64,000 nucleotides of DNA from Christiangramia bathymodioli. GTDB taxonomy: Bacteria > Bacteroidota > Bacteroidia > Flavobacteriales > Flavobacteriaceae. Of this stretch, positions 20,387-30,829 are shown piece by piece. The notes under the pieces were generated by a model. It was not told the origin of the DNA. It was given only the letters and a program-made list of their open reading frames with translations, and made no database searches. Positions within the stretch are counted from its first letter, which is position 1, and the number at the start of each line of letters is the position of its first letter. The translations under genes and the position numbers were made by a program. Location: assembly GCA_009735695.1 (NCBI GenBank), contig SRSL01000003.1:124001-188000 (forward strand), read 5' to 3'.

Positions 20387-21724
20387 CTATTCAAACCTCA
20401 CCCAATCTATTTTCAGATTTCCTTTCCGCAGAATAAAAAATAAATCGTGTACTCCGGATCTGAATTTTTGAATATTAAATTTTTCATTTTTAAATCCTGA
20501 GCTTTCCGAAAAATCTATTTCTGCCAGAAGTGGCCCATCTTCAGCGTCCAGCCGAACTTCCAGAGTACTTTCGGCCTTGGCGTCAAATCTCAAATCGATC
20601 TGTTCCAGGGCCCCTTCCATTTCTACGGAATTAAACCGAACCCAACTGCCCGGTTCATTCAGAACAATATGCCAGCCTTCGAAGGTATTTTCCGTATCAT
20701 TAAAGGCAATGGAGGCCCGCTCACTCTTCTCACTAAAACGGTCTATCTGAATTTTGTCGTTGGCTTGTACAATACCCACTCCCCTGAAGGTGGGTTCAAC
20801 TTTCTGAATCGTCCCGTTATCTTCAAAAAATAAACTATCAGCCCGAATCGACCTTAACTTATCAAAATCTGGTGAAAAATCGGCGTGATGATAGAACAGG
20901 TACCACTGATGCTTATAATCAACAATAGAATGATGATTGGTCCAGACGCCGGTTGGCGATTCATCCATGATCACTCCCCTGTGATCGAAGGGTCCAAGTG
21001 GATTATCGCTGGTAGCGTATTCCAGCCTTTCGGTATTATTCGCCACGTGCGGATAGGTGAGATAATAGGTTCCTTTTCGCTCAAACAACCAGGGGCCTTC
21101 AATATGCCCTTTTTTAGGCACTTCGAATATCATAGGTTCCGAGGCAAGCTCCAACATATTGTCCTTAAGTTTCGCCCCGTAGATCTTATCCCGCGACCAG
21201 TAAAGATAGGTCTGTCCATCAGCATCGATAAAAACATTCGGGTCTATTCCCTTTACTCCCTCTATAGATTGATCCTGGGGAAGAAAAGGGCCTTCCGGAC
21301 TTTCGGCGATGGCCACTCCTATAGAAAAACCAGCTTCTCCATCTTTGGCCGCCTTCTGACGAGTGGGAAAATACAAATAATATTTCCCGCCTTTTTCAAT
21401 GGCATCAGGTGCCCACATACTGTAGGCTTTGGAATCGGCCCAGGGAACATCCTTTTGATCGAGTATCACTCCGTGATCTGTCCAGTTGGTTAGATCTTCT
21501 GAAGAGAAAACATGGTAATCTTCCATATTGAACCAGTCGGCACGGCCTTCACCTTCCGGCGGGACGATATCATGAGACGGATAAATATAGATTTTTCCAT
21601 TGAAAACCCGGGCTGAAGGATCGGCCGTAAACTGATCCTGGATCAGGGGGTTTTGTGCCGAAACACTTATTCCTGAAAGCAATAGTGCACCTGGAACTAA
21701 AATGTTGGAAATTAAATTTTTCAT
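20387..21724 (-). CDS. GH43 enzyme with C-terminal CBM6-like module
   Basis: Five-bladed propeller GH43 (arabinofuranosidase/xylosidase). Signal peptide 1-23; catalytic base D35 in TADPSARV, pKa-modulating D161 in GIDPNVF, acid E209 in GHIEGPW. Residues about 325-445 form a beta-sandwich of CBM6 type (GSWVRFNSV ... IDWVRFE). Its sister at 24588-25949 has the same plan. Debranching of arabinoxylan or hydrolysis of xylo-oligosaccharides is the likely role; exact linkage is not readable. Starts 12 bp downstream of the preceding GH43. Confidence 0.9.
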   Translation of the reverse strand: MKNLISNILVPGALLLSGISVSAQNPLIQDQFTADPSARVFNGKIYIYPSHDIVPPEGEGRADWFNMEDYHVFSSEDLTNWTDHGVILDQKDVPWADSKAYSMWAPDAIEKGGKYYLYFPTRQKAAKDGEAGFSIGVAIAESPEGPFLPQDQSIEGVKGIDPNVFIDADGQTYLYWSRDKIYGAKLKDNMLELASEPMIFEVPKKGHIEGPWLFERKGTYYLTYPHVANNTERLEYATSDNPLGPFDHRGVIMDESPTGVWTNHHSIVDYKHQWYLFYHHADFSPDFDKLRSIRADSLFFEDNGTIQKVEPTFRGVGIVQANDKIQIDRFSEKSERASIAFNDTENTFEGWHIVLNEPGSWVRFNSVEMEGALEQIDLRFDAKAESTLEVRLDAEDGPLLAEIDFSESSGFKNEKFNIQKFRSGVHDLFFILRKGNLKIDWVRFE

Positions 21725-21736
21725 GATTTTTCGAAT

Positions 21737-23290
21737 TTATTGTAAACCCTCCTGTATTCTGAAGTATTCAAAATCTGCATAGCCTCCAGGGGTTTCAGTA
21801 GCATAATTGAATAAAGCGTAACGGTAACCCATAAACTGGCCGAGGGTATATTCCATTTTTAGAGGTTCCCCGATCTCTTTCCAGTTCTCCCCGTTTTCAG
21901 AATAATAAAAACGGGCGATATCGCTGCGATCTTTAAAATCGCAGGTGATCTTAAAGAAAATTTCCTGTCCTTCAAAAGGAATTTCCTCCACTACTTCTCC
22001 GCCGCGGCCTTTGACCATTCTGATTTTCTTTTTATCGTTTTCAAATTTCACAGCTACATAGCCATATTTATCCTGAAGTACTCCAAAACCGGCAATATCA
22101 CCCTCCTTCATTCCTGAAAGATCCAGAGAGGTTTCCCCAGTGCTTTCCGGGCCGATGGTTCTTTGGGTAAGCGTATTCCTGGTCGTCACAAAAGAAGTGT
22201 CTATTCTCCCGGTGGTGAGCCTTAGGTAACCTTCGCGGGCACCCAGGCTCCATAGATCGTTCTGCGGATTATGATTCCACTGCCAAACCAATGGCAATTC
22301 CTTTTCATTTTCACTTCTACTGAAGCCGTCTGAATTCACAATATGAGGGATCAGGCTCTTGTTGGCAGGAAGATCAAGTTCCATAGGAACCTTACCGGCT
22401 GTTCCCAGAACTGGCCAGCCATTCTCCCATTTAACCGGTACGAGGTAGGGAATTCTTCCCACGGCTCCATTGTCGCGGAACAGGTAGGCATACCAGTCAC
22501 CTTCTGGAGTATCAATAAGTCCGCCCTGGGCAACGCCTTTATCCTGCAACACCAGCTTACCTTCGTAAGGTCCCATTATATCGTCTGCCCGGTGAACCAG
22601 AACGGTACGCATTCCTCCACGTGGCCAGGTGATATTGAACAGGTAATATTTTCCGTTTACTTTAAAGAGCTGGGAACCTTCCGCATTGAGCATAATATTA
22701 TCACCGGCAGGTGCATTGGCATTCTGGATTAAAACTTTATCGGTTCCAGGAATGGGCCCTGAAAGATCTTTCTTTAACTCCACAATTCTGATTGTTCCGC
22801 CTGCATATATCATATACACCCTTGCGTCGTCATCGAAAAAAAGGCTGTTATCATGTAAACTCGGCTCAAAGGACTGCTTTTTCCAATCCCCATTTTCGAT
22901 ATCATCAGTAGAATAGATGTAGGTTTTGCCGGTAGTGCTGGAAAAGGTAGAAACATAAAAGGTTTCGTCATAATATCTTAAACTACTCGCCCAGGAACCT
23001 CTTCCGTAGGCATTCTTCCCATTTTCCATATTAAGGGCATCTGTATCATCCAGAATATCATAGGCATAATTCACAATTTCCCAGTTCACCAGGTCTTTCG
23101 ATTTCATGATGGGTACCCCCGGACTCATATGCATGGTGGTACTGCTGGTATAGTAAGTATCTCCCACACGGATCATCGACACATCGGGAACATCGGCATG
23201 AATGATAGGATTAATAGCATTTTCCTGACCGAACGAAGGAAAAAAACTAAGAAGAATGAGTATTATAGAACCTGTTTTTCTTGAAATCAT
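21737..23290 (-). CDS. GH43 beta-xylosidase/arabinofuranosidase with C-terminal beta-sandwich
   Basis: 517-aa GH43 of the kind with a fused C-terminal concanavalin-like domain (about 330-517), resembling subfamily 12. Signal peptide 1-21. Base D36 in HADVPDVS, D147 in LHDNSLFF, acid E204 in NAEGSQLF. The ATG at 23290 is chosen: an in-frame ATG at 23455 would add 55 residues that have no signal-peptide character and overlap the upstream esterase gene, while MISRKTGSIILILLSF at 23290 is a clean signal sequence. Gap to the upstream gene is 19 bp. Confidence 0.9.
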   Translation of the reverse strand: MISRKTGSIILILLSFFPSFGQENAINPIIHADVPDVSMIRVGDTYYTSSTTMHMSPGVPIMKSKDLVNWEIVNYAYDILDDTDALNMENGKNAYGRGSWASSLRYYDETFYVSTFSSTTGKTYIYSTDDIENGDWKKQSFEPSLHDNSLFFDDDARVYMIYAGGTIRIVELKKDLSGPIPGTDKVLIQNANAPAGDNIMLNAEGSQLFKVNGKYYLFNITWPRGGMRTVLVHRADDIMGPYEGKLVLQDKGVAQGGLIDTPEGDWYAYLFRDNGAVGRIPYLVPVKWENGWPVLGTAGKVPMELDLPANKSLIPHIVNSDGFSRSENEKELPLVWQWNHNPQNDLWSLGAREGYLRLTTGRIDTSFVTTRNTLTQRTIGPESTGETSLDLSGMKEGDIAGFGVLQDKYGYVAVKFENDKKKIRMVKGRGGEVVEEIPFEGQEIFFKITCDFKDRSDIARFYYSENGENWKEIGEPLKMEYTLGQFMGYRYALFNYATETPGGYADFEYFRIQEGLQ

Positions 23291-23309
23291 ATACCTGAAT
23301 TTTTCCTGA

Positions 23310-24563
23310 TCAATCTTCGGGGTTTTGAAATAATTTGGGGTCGATGGCTTTTCCCATAAGTTCATACCCATATTCGTTGGGATGAAGATAATCCCCGTCA
23401 TGGGCATTTTCCTGAATAACGCTAGGATTATCGGGATTACGTATAGCTTTATCAAAATCGATCACCGCATCAAATTCACCACTATTGCGAATCCAGTCGT
23501 TCACCTTTTGCCTTGCTGATTCCCTGAAATCTTTATAATAAAATGACTGATTGATGGGTGTAATGGTTCCCCCGTAAACTTTTATTCCCTGTTTATGGGC
23601 TTTTTCGATCATTTTCTTATATGCCGAAATGAGTCCGTTAGCCACGTTGAAGGCTGCAATACTGTCTGTAGCTCCGCCAAGATCATTGACCCCTTCCATG
23701 ATAATTAACCATTCTACTCCCTTTTGCTGAAGGATATCACGGTCAAATCGATCCAGGGCTGTAGGCCCCAAACCACCTCTTAAAACTGCATTACCTCCAA
23801 TTCCCAAATTAAGAACTCCTATATTTTCAGTTTCCGGGTTTTTCAGCAATTCTTTTGACAGAATATCGGGCCATCGGTTCTGTTTATTGGTGCCTGAACC
23901 ACGGCCATCTGTAATTGAATTTCCAATGATGGCGACTGCGGCCGCGTTTTCATCTGCCTTCACTTCGATGGTGTTGATCGTGTACCAGTGATCGGTCTTG
24001 ACAGCCTCGCTGAAGTCGGCATTCGATTGTGCATTTTGTCCCTCCAGGATATAGGAGGTTGTTCTGGAACCGGGATGACCGGTTAGATCATCTGGAGTAT
24101 CGCCGTATGCGATGGTGATGGCCAGCCGCATTCTGTCTTCCAGTTTGAATTGGATGGAATCTGAATAAACCGCTTCTCCACCGGCAATACTTACCGATTC
24201 GTTTCCGTTGAATTTCAGCATTTTTGCGGTAGATTCGTCGATCGCACTGCTATCTTTGGAAACCGCAATTTGTACTGCATTTATTTCGAGTTCGCTCTTG
24301 CTGAATTCGTTGGTCAATTTTAAACGCAATTCGTCACCACCGAGGGATACTTCTACAACCTGTCGCAACGTATTGCCGGAAAGCCCCGGAGCAGGCGGCA
24401 TATTTCGTGGTTCCACCAATTGAGGAGCCGTACTCCAGGTGCCAACCCATTTTTGTTCGGAAGTATCATTTTGATTGTCCTTTTCTGAGCCACAGGATAT
24501 CAGCAAGAATAGAAAAGCTAAAGAGAAAAGAGTTGTTGGAAATTTAGTCATAGTTAATTTCAT
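23310..24563 (-). CDS. SGNH/GDSL esterase lipoprotein (probable acetyl-xylan esterase)
   Basis: Lipoprotein signal ending LLISC (C24), a beta-rich N-terminal domain of about 150 residues (the GTWSTAP ... NTLRQVVEVS pattern of many secreted SGNH esterases), then the SGNH hydrolase: block I GNSITDG with nucleophile S216, block II LGIGGN, block III GVNDLG, and block V DGDYLHPNE with D391 and H394. Its place among xylanases points to deacetylation of xylan; this substrate is inferred. The signal suggests membrane, perhaps surface, anchoring. Two in-frame ATGs (24563, 24551) are both possible. Confidence 0.87.
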   Translation of the reverse strand: MKLTMTKFPTTLFSLAFLFLLISCGSEKDNQNDTSEQKWVGTWSTAPQLVEPRNMPPAPGLSGNTLRQVVEVSLGGDELRLKLTNEFSKSELEINAVQIAVSKDSSAIDESTAKMLKFNGNESVSIAGGEAVYSDSIQFKLEDRMRLAITIAYGDTPDDLTGHPGSRTTSYILEGQNAQSNADFSEAVKTDHWYTINTIEVKADENAAAVAIIGNSITDGRGSGTNKQNRWPDILSKELLKNPETENIGVLNLGIGGNAVLRGGLGPTALDRFDRDILQQKGVEWLIIMEGVNDLGGATDSIAAFNVANGLISAYKKMIEKAHKQGIKVYGGTITPINQSFYYKDFRESARQKVNDWIRNSGEFDAVIDFDKAIRNPDNPSVIQENAHDGDYLHPNEYGYELMGKAIDPKLFQNPED

Positions 24564-24587
24564 TCATAAGATTTTACCTGTATTTGA

Positions 24588-25949
24588 CTATTTTGAGAAC
24601 ATCCAGTAATCGAAATACATAAGCTGTGTGGGAGCCGGTCCCTTCACCACAAAGAACAGGTCATGCACACCGGTGATTGCTTCTACTTCAGTTTTAACCA
24701 GCTCCCATCGATCATCCCCACCGGTAAGGGGAACCTCAAGGGTGGCCAGAAGCTTCCCGTCCCTGGCATCTGCTCGTACTTCCATTGAAACATTATTGTT
24801 ATGAACACTCCCAACCCGTGCAGTGATAGATGCTGGAGAAGTATCTCCAAAGTCAACAGCTTTAACCTGGATGTAGGCCCCATCTTTCATCGCTGTGACG
24901 AAGTTTCCTACCACCTTATTTGACCGTGCTTTAAATCCTTCAGACCAGGCAATGGTCTCAGCCTCGGTCTTGCGATACGGGTTCAGGGTTTTCAAAGCCT
25001 CCTTTATTCCACTGGTCATATTTATCTGATCAATGCTGCCGTCTTCATTAAATTCTAATTCCTGTGCGCAAACCGAACGGTTAAAGCCGCTACCGCCTGG
25101 CAAACCGGCATTGTGATAAAAGAAATAGGTTTTGCCTTTATAATCCACGATCGCGGGATGGTTGGTAAAGCTACCTCCCTCCGTAGGCATCAATTTACCC
25201 TGATATTTCCAGGGGCCATCGATACTTTTACTGGTAGAATACCCAATATGTTCAGGAATGGGACCAGCCGCGAAAAACAGGTAATAGATATCATTTCGTT
25301 TATAAACCCAGGGACCTTCTTCATAGGTCGTGGGCCTGCGTTCGTTCGTTTCACCTTCCCTTTTCCCAAAGGCTTCAATGGTATTTGGTATTTGCTGGAT
25401 CTCACCTTCCGTAGAGATCATATCTTCACTGAGCTTTACAAAATAACAAACCGGATTTCCCCAGAACATATAAGCCTGGCCATCATCATCGATAAAAACG
25501 GCCGGATCTATATCTGCATTACTGTTGGAAACCAGGGGTTTGCCAAGGGGATCGATAAATGGTCCATATGGATTGTTAGCCACAGCTACTCCAATACCAT
25601 TTTGATTATCACGATCTGTTATGGGCACGTACAGGTAAAATTTTTCATCCCTTTCAATGGCTGCCGGCGCCCAGGCATTTTTCAGTCCCCAATTAAAATC
25701 TGAATACTCTAATACAGCACCATGATCTGTCCAGTTCACCATATCATCGGTGGTATACAGGCGCCAGTCGTCCATGGTAAACCAGGTTGAATTATCCTCA
25801 TCCTGACTGGTATAGAGATATACCTTATCACCGTGCACCATAGGTGCAGGATCTGCGGTATAGGCAGTTTGAATAATTGGGTTTTGCGCCTTCAAAACTG
25901 AAGTTCCCAGTGAGATTAGCGCGATCAAAAGCCTAAAATACAGCCTCAT
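24588..25949 (-). CDS. GH43 enzyme with C-terminal CBM6-like module
   Basis: Second GH43-CBM6 protein of the operon. Signal peptide 1-21; base D33 in TADPAPMV, D148 in DIDPAVF, acid E211 in YEEGPWVY. The C-terminal part (about 330-453) is a CBM6-like sandwich ending in a Trp/Tyr-rich edge (YFDYWMFSK). The N-terminal domain is similar to but distinct from the GH43 at 20387-21724, so the pair likely handles different arabinosyl decorations. Starts 7 bp after the GH97 stop. Confidence 0.9.
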   Translation of the reverse strand: MRLYFRLLIALISLGTSVLKAQNPIIQTAYTADPAPMVHGDKVYLYTSQDEDNSTWFTMDDWRLYTTDDMVNWTDHGAVLEYSDFNWGLKNAWAPAAIERDEKFYLYVPITDRDNQNGIGVAVANNPYGPFIDPLGKPLVSNSNADIDPAVFIDDDGQAYMFWGNPVCYFVKLSEDMISTEGEIQQIPNTIEAFGKREGETNERRPTTYEEGPWVYKRNDIYYLFFAAGPIPEHIGYSTSKSIDGPWKYQGKLMPTEGGSFTNHPAIVDYKGKTYFFYHNAGLPGGSGFNRSVCAQELEFNEDGSIDQINMTSGIKEALKTLNPYRKTEAETIAWSEGFKARSNKVVGNFVTAMKDGAYIQVKAVDFGDTSPASITARVGSVHNNNVSMEVRADARDGKLLATLEVPLTGGDDRWELVKTEVEAITGVHDLFFVVKGPAPTQLMYFDYWMFSK

Positions 25950-25956
25950 AATTAGC

Positions 25957-27894
25957 TTAATTTTTAATTACAAATCCGCCGTTTGGCTGAATATCCACGG
26001 AAATCTTTCCGGTTGAAGGGATTCTAATTTCTTCGGAATAGGTTTCCTTTTTCTTATTGTCGGAATACAAAGTGACGGTTTTACCGGCCAACATCGGAAG
26101 TTCGAGGTCCAGTTTCTTGACGCTTTTTTCAGCATTTACCCCGGCCACATACCAGGTTTGATCATGCCTTCTCGCCAGAACCGAAAATTTCCCCGGGTAC
26201 CCGTCTATAAATCGCGTTTCGTCCCAGGTAGTTGGTAATTCTCGTACAAAATCGAGCTCAAATTCAGGTACATCTTCGAGGTTATTTGGTGTTAAGGCAA
26301 ACATCTGTACCGGGTTCTGAAAAAGGACACCGGTAGCCAGCTGGAAAGCATCGGTGGTTAAACGCTCCTGACCTTCCTTGTTTCCTTTGTTCAAAAATTT
26401 GTTCAGCATAATTCCGCCAAATTCCATACTGGCAACCGCATTCCGAATAAAGGGATGTAAGCTAGCGTAAACGGCTTCCTTATTTCGAACATCCTGGACA
26501 AAAACGAGCATTTCAGAAGCAAGAACTGCTTCACTCCCCACAAAATTAGGATACATCTTTTCCCAACCTCTTGGCAGGGTCGCGCCATGAAAAATAACCA
26601 TGAGCCCATAATCATTGGCATCTGAAAGTATATTTTCATAAAGCTTCATGGTCTCCTGCTTGTCCCCTCCAAAGAAGTCTACCTTCAAGCCTTTCACCCC
26701 TACTTCTTTCAGCCATTTCATTTCCTTTTTTCGGGCTATGGAAGTATTCATCTTGTTAAGTGGGGTCATAAAAGCGTCATTCACAATACCGTTGGAATTG
26801 TACCAAAGGAAAACCCCTATGCCCTTAGAACTGGCATAATCGATAAGCTGTTCCATTTTTTCATAGCCTATACGCTCATCCCACCAGGCATCGATAAGAA
26901 TATATTCAAAATCCATGGCTGCGGCCAGATCGATATATTTCACCTGGTCTTCATAATTCATACTATCATCCTGCCAAACGATCCAGCTCCAGGATCCCTT
27001 TCCATATTCATAATCCTGGGAAGGCTCGTAAAGCTGATCGACCACATCATAGGGAATTGTGGTTTCTACAATAGGTTTAAGCGTCTCGCCTACAGTAACC
27101 GTTCGCCAGGGCGTATGACCGGGCAAACCTATTTGAATCCCTGTGCTACCAAAACCATTATTCTGGGCAGGATCGGGATATTCGACGGTAAAAATTCCAT
27201 CCTTAACACTACTCAAATGTGAGGCATTGGAAAGACTACTAACTCCTGTTTCAGAAAGCAAAACCCATCCACTGTCACCAATTTTAAAAAGGCCCGGGAA
27301 CACATAACCCGTTTCCGAAGTATTGGTTTCCAAAGGCACATCTACTTCGTATCCACTCTCATAACTGGGAGCCGTTCTTGCAAATCCGGTCATGGGCTGC
27401 ATCATTGGTGAAAGAAACGAAGTAGTTCCAGCAGGGAAATCGTAGCCGGTAAGCTCCCTTTCTACGACGCAGGCACGGGTATCGCCCCATTTTGGTAATT
27501 TATACCTGAAGGCGATATCGTTATCGCTTACCTGAAAGACTACAGATATTTGCTTTTCCTCAGGATTCCCAAACGAAACTGTAAGGGTATTAGCTTTATA
27601 AGAAACCTGGGATTGCTTTATAGTTTCCAGGGAATAGTTTTCATTGGCGGTACCTGTAGATGACTTTAAAAATTTCATTCCAGAGGTAAAGTCACCTTCA
27701 TTTGTTTCCAAACCAAGGGGTGAAGTTTGCAGCATCATTTTTCCCCTGTATTTTACCTCATAGAATGGCTTCCCCCCGTCCAGGCCAACCTTAATTTCAA
27801 GATTCCCGTCCGGGCTTTTTTGAGTTGCCGAATTCTGGGCAAAAAGGCTCGGGCCTAATAAAATAAGCGATATAAAAATTAAAATTTTGCTCAT
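25957..27894 (-). CDS. GH97 retaining alpha-galactosidase-like enzyme
   Basis: Family 97 glycoside hydrolase: N-terminal beta-sandwich (about 20-280), (beta/alpha)8 barrel (about 285-560) and C-terminal beta domain. GH97 has inverting alpha-glucosidases with Glu bases and retaining alpha-galactosidases with an Asp nucleophile; here LKVDFFGG presents D406, so the retaining type is expected. Acid/base candidate is the Glu in GSEAVLASE. Signal peptide 1-19. In a xylan locus it may remove alpha-galactose (or beta-L-arabinopyranose, known in the family) from side chains. Confidence 0.9.
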   Translation of the reverse strand: MSKILIFISLILLGPSLFAQNSATQKSPDGNLEIKVGLDGGKPFYEVKYRGKMMLQTSPLGLETNEGDFTSGMKFLKSSTGTANENYSLETIKQSQVSYKANTLTVSFGNPEEKQISVVFQVSDNDIAFRYKLPKWGDTRACVVERELTGYDFPAGTTSFLSPMMQPMTGFARTAPSYESGYEVDVPLETNTSETGYVFPGLFKIGDSGWVLLSETGVSSLSNASHLSSVKDGIFTVEYPDPAQNNGFGSTGIQIGLPGHTPWRTVTVGETLKPIVETTIPYDVVDQLYEPSQDYEYGKGSWSWIVWQDDSMNYEDQVKYIDLAAAMDFEYILIDAWWDERIGYEKMEQLIDYASSKGIGVFLWYNSNGIVNDAFMTPLNKMNTSIARKKEMKWLKEVGVKGLKVDFFGGDKQETMKLYENILSDANDYGLMVIFHGATLPRGWEKMYPNFVGSEAVLASEMLVFVQDVRNKEAVYASLHPFIRNAVASMEFGGIMLNKFLNKGNKEGQERLTTDAFQLATGVLFQNPVQMFALTPNNLEDVPEFELDFVRELPTTWDETRFIDGYPGKFSVLARRHDQTWYVAGVNAEKSVKKLDLELPMLAGKTVTLYSDNKKKETYSEEIRIPSTGKISVDIQPNGGFVIKN

Positions 27895-27918
27895 TTAATG
27901 TTGATCTGTTAGAAATTT

Positions 27919-29667
27919 CTAATTAGGAATGGCATCATTAGCAGAGGTCGCGTACAACCCAATCATCGCTCCGGTAAAGCCTCCGGCCACATCGGTTGAA
28001 AGTATGTCGCCAGACACCGTACCACCCAGGTTTTCAAAATTTCCATTCTCTAATGCATAGCTGAATTGATATTGATCTCCATCGGCTTCAACCTTAAGTT
28101 GAACCGGGTTTTGAAGATCGATTTTCTTACTGGCTATAATTTTTGAATCACCCGCCTCGGTTCTTTCCAATACTAAATAGTAATCCTTGCCTTTTTTGGT
28201 AATTCCGAAAGCATAGTTGAAACGCTCATTTTGATAACAGGTAATTCCGGCCATATCTTCAGATGAATCAGGTTTGTAGTTCATAGTGGTTGTAAAGCTG
28301 AAATCCCGGTGCATCTGACGGTAAAAAAGCGTAGATGTTGGTGCCAGTTCATTGATATCGGCCTCAAATGGGTCAATTTGAAGACCTTTTTTGGTTTTTT
28401 TCATGAAAGCCTCCCTCGGGCCTCTAAGGCCTATCCATCGATAGTCCAGTGTATCAGACTGAAAGTCTTCGGTATATGTGAAATTGGCGTTTGGGAAAAA
28501 GCCTTCCTCATCGGTCCTGTTCACAACACCTTCCGGCATTTTGAGTTTTGGTTCCATGGGGACCAGCCCGTTTTCAAAGACCGGGTATTTCCCAGACCAG
28601 TCTACAGGCAGGATAAAAGTTTCCCTTCCGGTATTCACTCGCCCTTCCTCGTTGGGACGCACGGCAAGGAATACCCCGTAGTATTTGTCATCCGGACCCT
28701 TAACCAGATCGGCATGTCCAGCCCAGTCTACCATATTTTCACGCCCTTTCGGAAAATATCGCTGGGTTAGAATAGGGTTGCTTGGTGCAGGAACATAAGG
28801 TCCTTTTGGATTTTCACTGCTAAAGATAACCTCACTGTGCCAGCCACCGGTTCCGCCTTCTGCGCACATCAGGTAATAGAGACCGTCCTTCTTGTAAATA
28901 TGTGGCGCTTCGATCCAGATAGGTTTATCGGCCAGATCCACACCACCGTCCACGATGATCTTATCGGTTCCTTCGATTACCTGATCTTTTTCCATATCAT
29001 ACTCCCAGATTTTGATAACTCTGTGGCCCTGGTATAACTCTTCTCCTGGGTTAGGAGCATCATTATGAACCACATAAGCTTTTCCGTCGTCATCAAAAAA
29101 TATCGATGGATCGATACCCTGGAAATTCAATTTATAAGGTTCGCTCCAGCCTTTACGAGGATCTTTGGTTTTTACAACGATATTTCCCAATCCACCGGCA
29201 AAGGCCGTGGTGATCATGTAAAATGTATCGTTATTTTCATTGTAAGTAATGCCCGGGGCATATACTCCCTGGCTAATGCCGGTATCATGAACATCAAGTT
29301 GAGAGGTTCTGTCTAATACATGCCCGATCTGTTTCCAGTTTACCAGGTCATTCGAATGAAAGATCGGCACTCCCGGGAACATGGCGAAAGAAGAACAAAC
29401 CATATAATAATCGTCCCCTTTTCGGGTAATGGCGGGATCGGGATAGGTTCCCTGAAGAATGGGATTATAGAATTCGTCACCTTCAAGCGGATATTTTTTG
29501 TAGACATCGTCATCCCCCTTGTAAGTAGCACTTAAGAATACAGGACTCGCTTTTGCTCCGGAATTTCCGGAGTTATCTTTGCCTTTTCCCTCAGAATCGT
29601 TCTTCTGAAATGCCATAAAAATCAGGGCACAGCATACTATCAGGTAGGTAAATCTATTTTTCATCAT
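27919..29667 (-). CDS. GH43 xylosidase/arabinofuranosidase, large two-domain form
   Basis: GH43 propeller (about 60-390) plus a C-terminal concanavalin-like domain (about 400-580). Base D77 in GTYPDPAI, D186 in GIDPSIF, acid E253 in IEAPHIYK. The N-terminus looks like a lipoprotein signal followed by a polar Lys/Asp/Ser/Gly linker (residues 21-40), but the position expected for the lipobox Cys is F20 (FMAF-QKNDSEG). Cleavage without lipidation, or use of the Cys pair at 12-13, are alternatives. Spaced 15 bp from GH10. Confidence 0.9.
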   Translation of the reverse strand: MMKNRFTYLIVCCALIFMAFQKNDSEGKGKDNSGNSGAKASPVFLSATYKGDDDVYKKYPLEGDEFYNPILQGTYPDPAITRKGDDYYMVCSSFAMFPGVPIFHSNDLVNWKQIGHVLDRTSQLDVHDTGISQGVYAPGITYNENNDTFYMITTAFAGGLGNIVVKTKDPRKGWSEPYKLNFQGIDPSIFFDDDGKAYVVHNDAPNPGEELYQGHRVIKIWEYDMEKDQVIEGTDKIIVDGGVDLADKPIWIEAPHIYKKDGLYYLMCAEGGTGGWHSEVIFSSENPKGPYVPAPSNPILTQRYFPKGRENMVDWAGHADLVKGPDDKYYGVFLAVRPNEEGRVNTGRETFILPVDWSGKYPVFENGLVPMEPKLKMPEGVVNRTDEEGFFPNANFTYTEDFQSDTLDYRWIGLRGPREAFMKKTKKGLQIDPFEADINELAPTSTLFYRQMHRDFSFTTTMNYKPDSSEDMAGITCYQNERFNYAFGITKKGKDYYLVLERTEAGDSKIIASKKIDLQNPVQLKVEADGDQYQFSYALENGNFENLGGTVSGDILSTDVAGGFTGAMIGLYATSANDAIPN

Positions 29668-29682
29668 CGTCTTGGTAATCGT

Positions 29683-30816
29683 TTATCTGGTTAAATTTAA
29701 TAATGAGTCTACAATTGGTTTAGGTTGGTTTTCCCGGTCAAAAAGCAAAGGATAATCTGTCCTGCCCCGAACCGGCCAGTTATTTTTCCAGGAATTGCCA
29801 TCGTTAACCCCCCAAAGGGTCACGCGTTCAATTTTATCCTGGTACTTTAAAAAGAGTTTGAAAAATTCCAGGTATCGATCGGTATACTGCCTACTCACCT
29901 CTTCAGGCAATCCGTTCGGAAAAGGGTTCATCTTATCTTCGTACTCGTAATTTTTGGATATTTCGGCTCCTGCATCACCCCAGGGAGAAGGCAATACGCT
30001 TAAGTCCAGTTCGGTTATAGACACCTCTCCCAGCTCGCTGAAGGCCTGTATACTTTTTTCCATTTCAGAGATTTCGGGATGCGACATGCCAACATGGCCC
30101 TGCATTCCTATACCATCAATAGGCACCCCCTGCGCTTTCAGATCTTTAACCATCGCCACCACTCCAGCTCTTTTACCTGGTTTGGACATGGAATAATCAT
30201 TATAATAGAGTTTGGCCTGAGGATCTGCCTCATGGGCGAATTCAAAGGCGAGTCTAATGAAATCCTTTCCCAGGATCTCGTAAAATTTACTCTCCCTGAA
30301 ACTGCCATCATCTTCTATGGCTTCGTTTACCACATCCCAGCTGTCTATCCTTCCTTTATACCTGCCGACCACGGTTTGAATGTGATTCTTCATACGACGG
30401 GTTAACTCCTCCGCAGACACCTGATTGCCCTGTTCATCGGTAAAAAACCATCGCGGAGCCTGTGAATGCCAGATTAGTGTATGGCCGTGAATGTGCATAT
30501 CGTTCTTTTCCCCAAATTCAACGAATTGGTCTGCCAGGTCGAATTCGAACTTCCCCTGTTCAGGCTGAATCCTGCCGCTTTTCATGATATTTTCAGCAAC
30601 TATGGAATTGAAGTGTTTTTTCACCACCTGGATCTCTTCAGGTTTCTGACCCGAAATCTGCCAGGCGTTCAACGCAGTACCTATATAAAATTTGTCTTTG
30701 AAGGCATTTTTTAGCGTTTCTTCATTCTCTGAAACCTCCGCATGTTGAGAAAAGCCCGTAAATGATAGCATCATAATTACCACTCCCAGCCATTTCATAT
30801 TTTTCATTGCTTTCAT
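29683..30816 (-). CDS. GH10 endo-1,4-beta-xylanase
   Basis: Single-domain family 10 xylanase, retaining. Signal peptide about 1-23. Acid/base E165 in DVVNEAIED and nucleophile E269 in VSITELDLS; substrate-binding motifs ENIMKSGRIQP, HGHTLIWHSQAP and WGVNDGNSW are intact. Length 377 aa is normal. It is the first enzyme gene after lacI (13-bp gap). No carbohydrate-binding module is attached. It should cleave the xylan backbone to oligosaccharides. Three closely spaced ATGs (30816, 30807, 30798) leave the exact start open. Confidence 0.97.
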   Translation of the reverse strand: MKAMKNMKWLGVVIMMLSFTGFSQHAEVSENEETLKNAFKDKFYIGTALNAWQISGQKPEEIQVVKKHFNSIVAENIMKSGRIQPEQGKFEFDLADQFVEFGEKNDMHIHGHTLIWHSQAPRWFFTDEQGNQVSAEELTRRMKNHIQTVVGRYKGRIDSWDVVNEAIEDDGSFRESKFYEILGKDFIRLAFEFAHEADPQAKLYYNDYSMSKPGKRAGVVAMVKDLKAQGVPIDGIGMQGHVGMSHPEISEMEKSIQAFSELGEVSITELDLSVLPSPWGDAGAEISKNYEYEDKMNPFPNGLPEEVSRQYTDRYLEFFKLFLKYQDKIERVTLWGVNDGNSWKNNWPVRGRTDYPLLFDRENQPKPIVDSLLNLTR

Positions 30817-30829
30817 ATTTCTTCTACTA

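Noticed and set aside
20885-21493. Plus-strand open frame of 202 codons
   Set aside because: Lies entirely antisense to the GH43 gene, has no recognisable domain and mirrors the codon pattern of the real gene.
23291-23455. 55-residue N-terminal extension of the GH43 at 21737
   Set aside because: Overlaps the SGNH esterase gene and would bury the signal peptide; ATG 23290 is better.
25113-25703. Plus-strand open frame of 196 codons
   Set aside because: Antisense to the GH43-CBM6 gene at 24588-25949; equivalent antisense frames occur over the other GH43 genes, as expected from their codon use.
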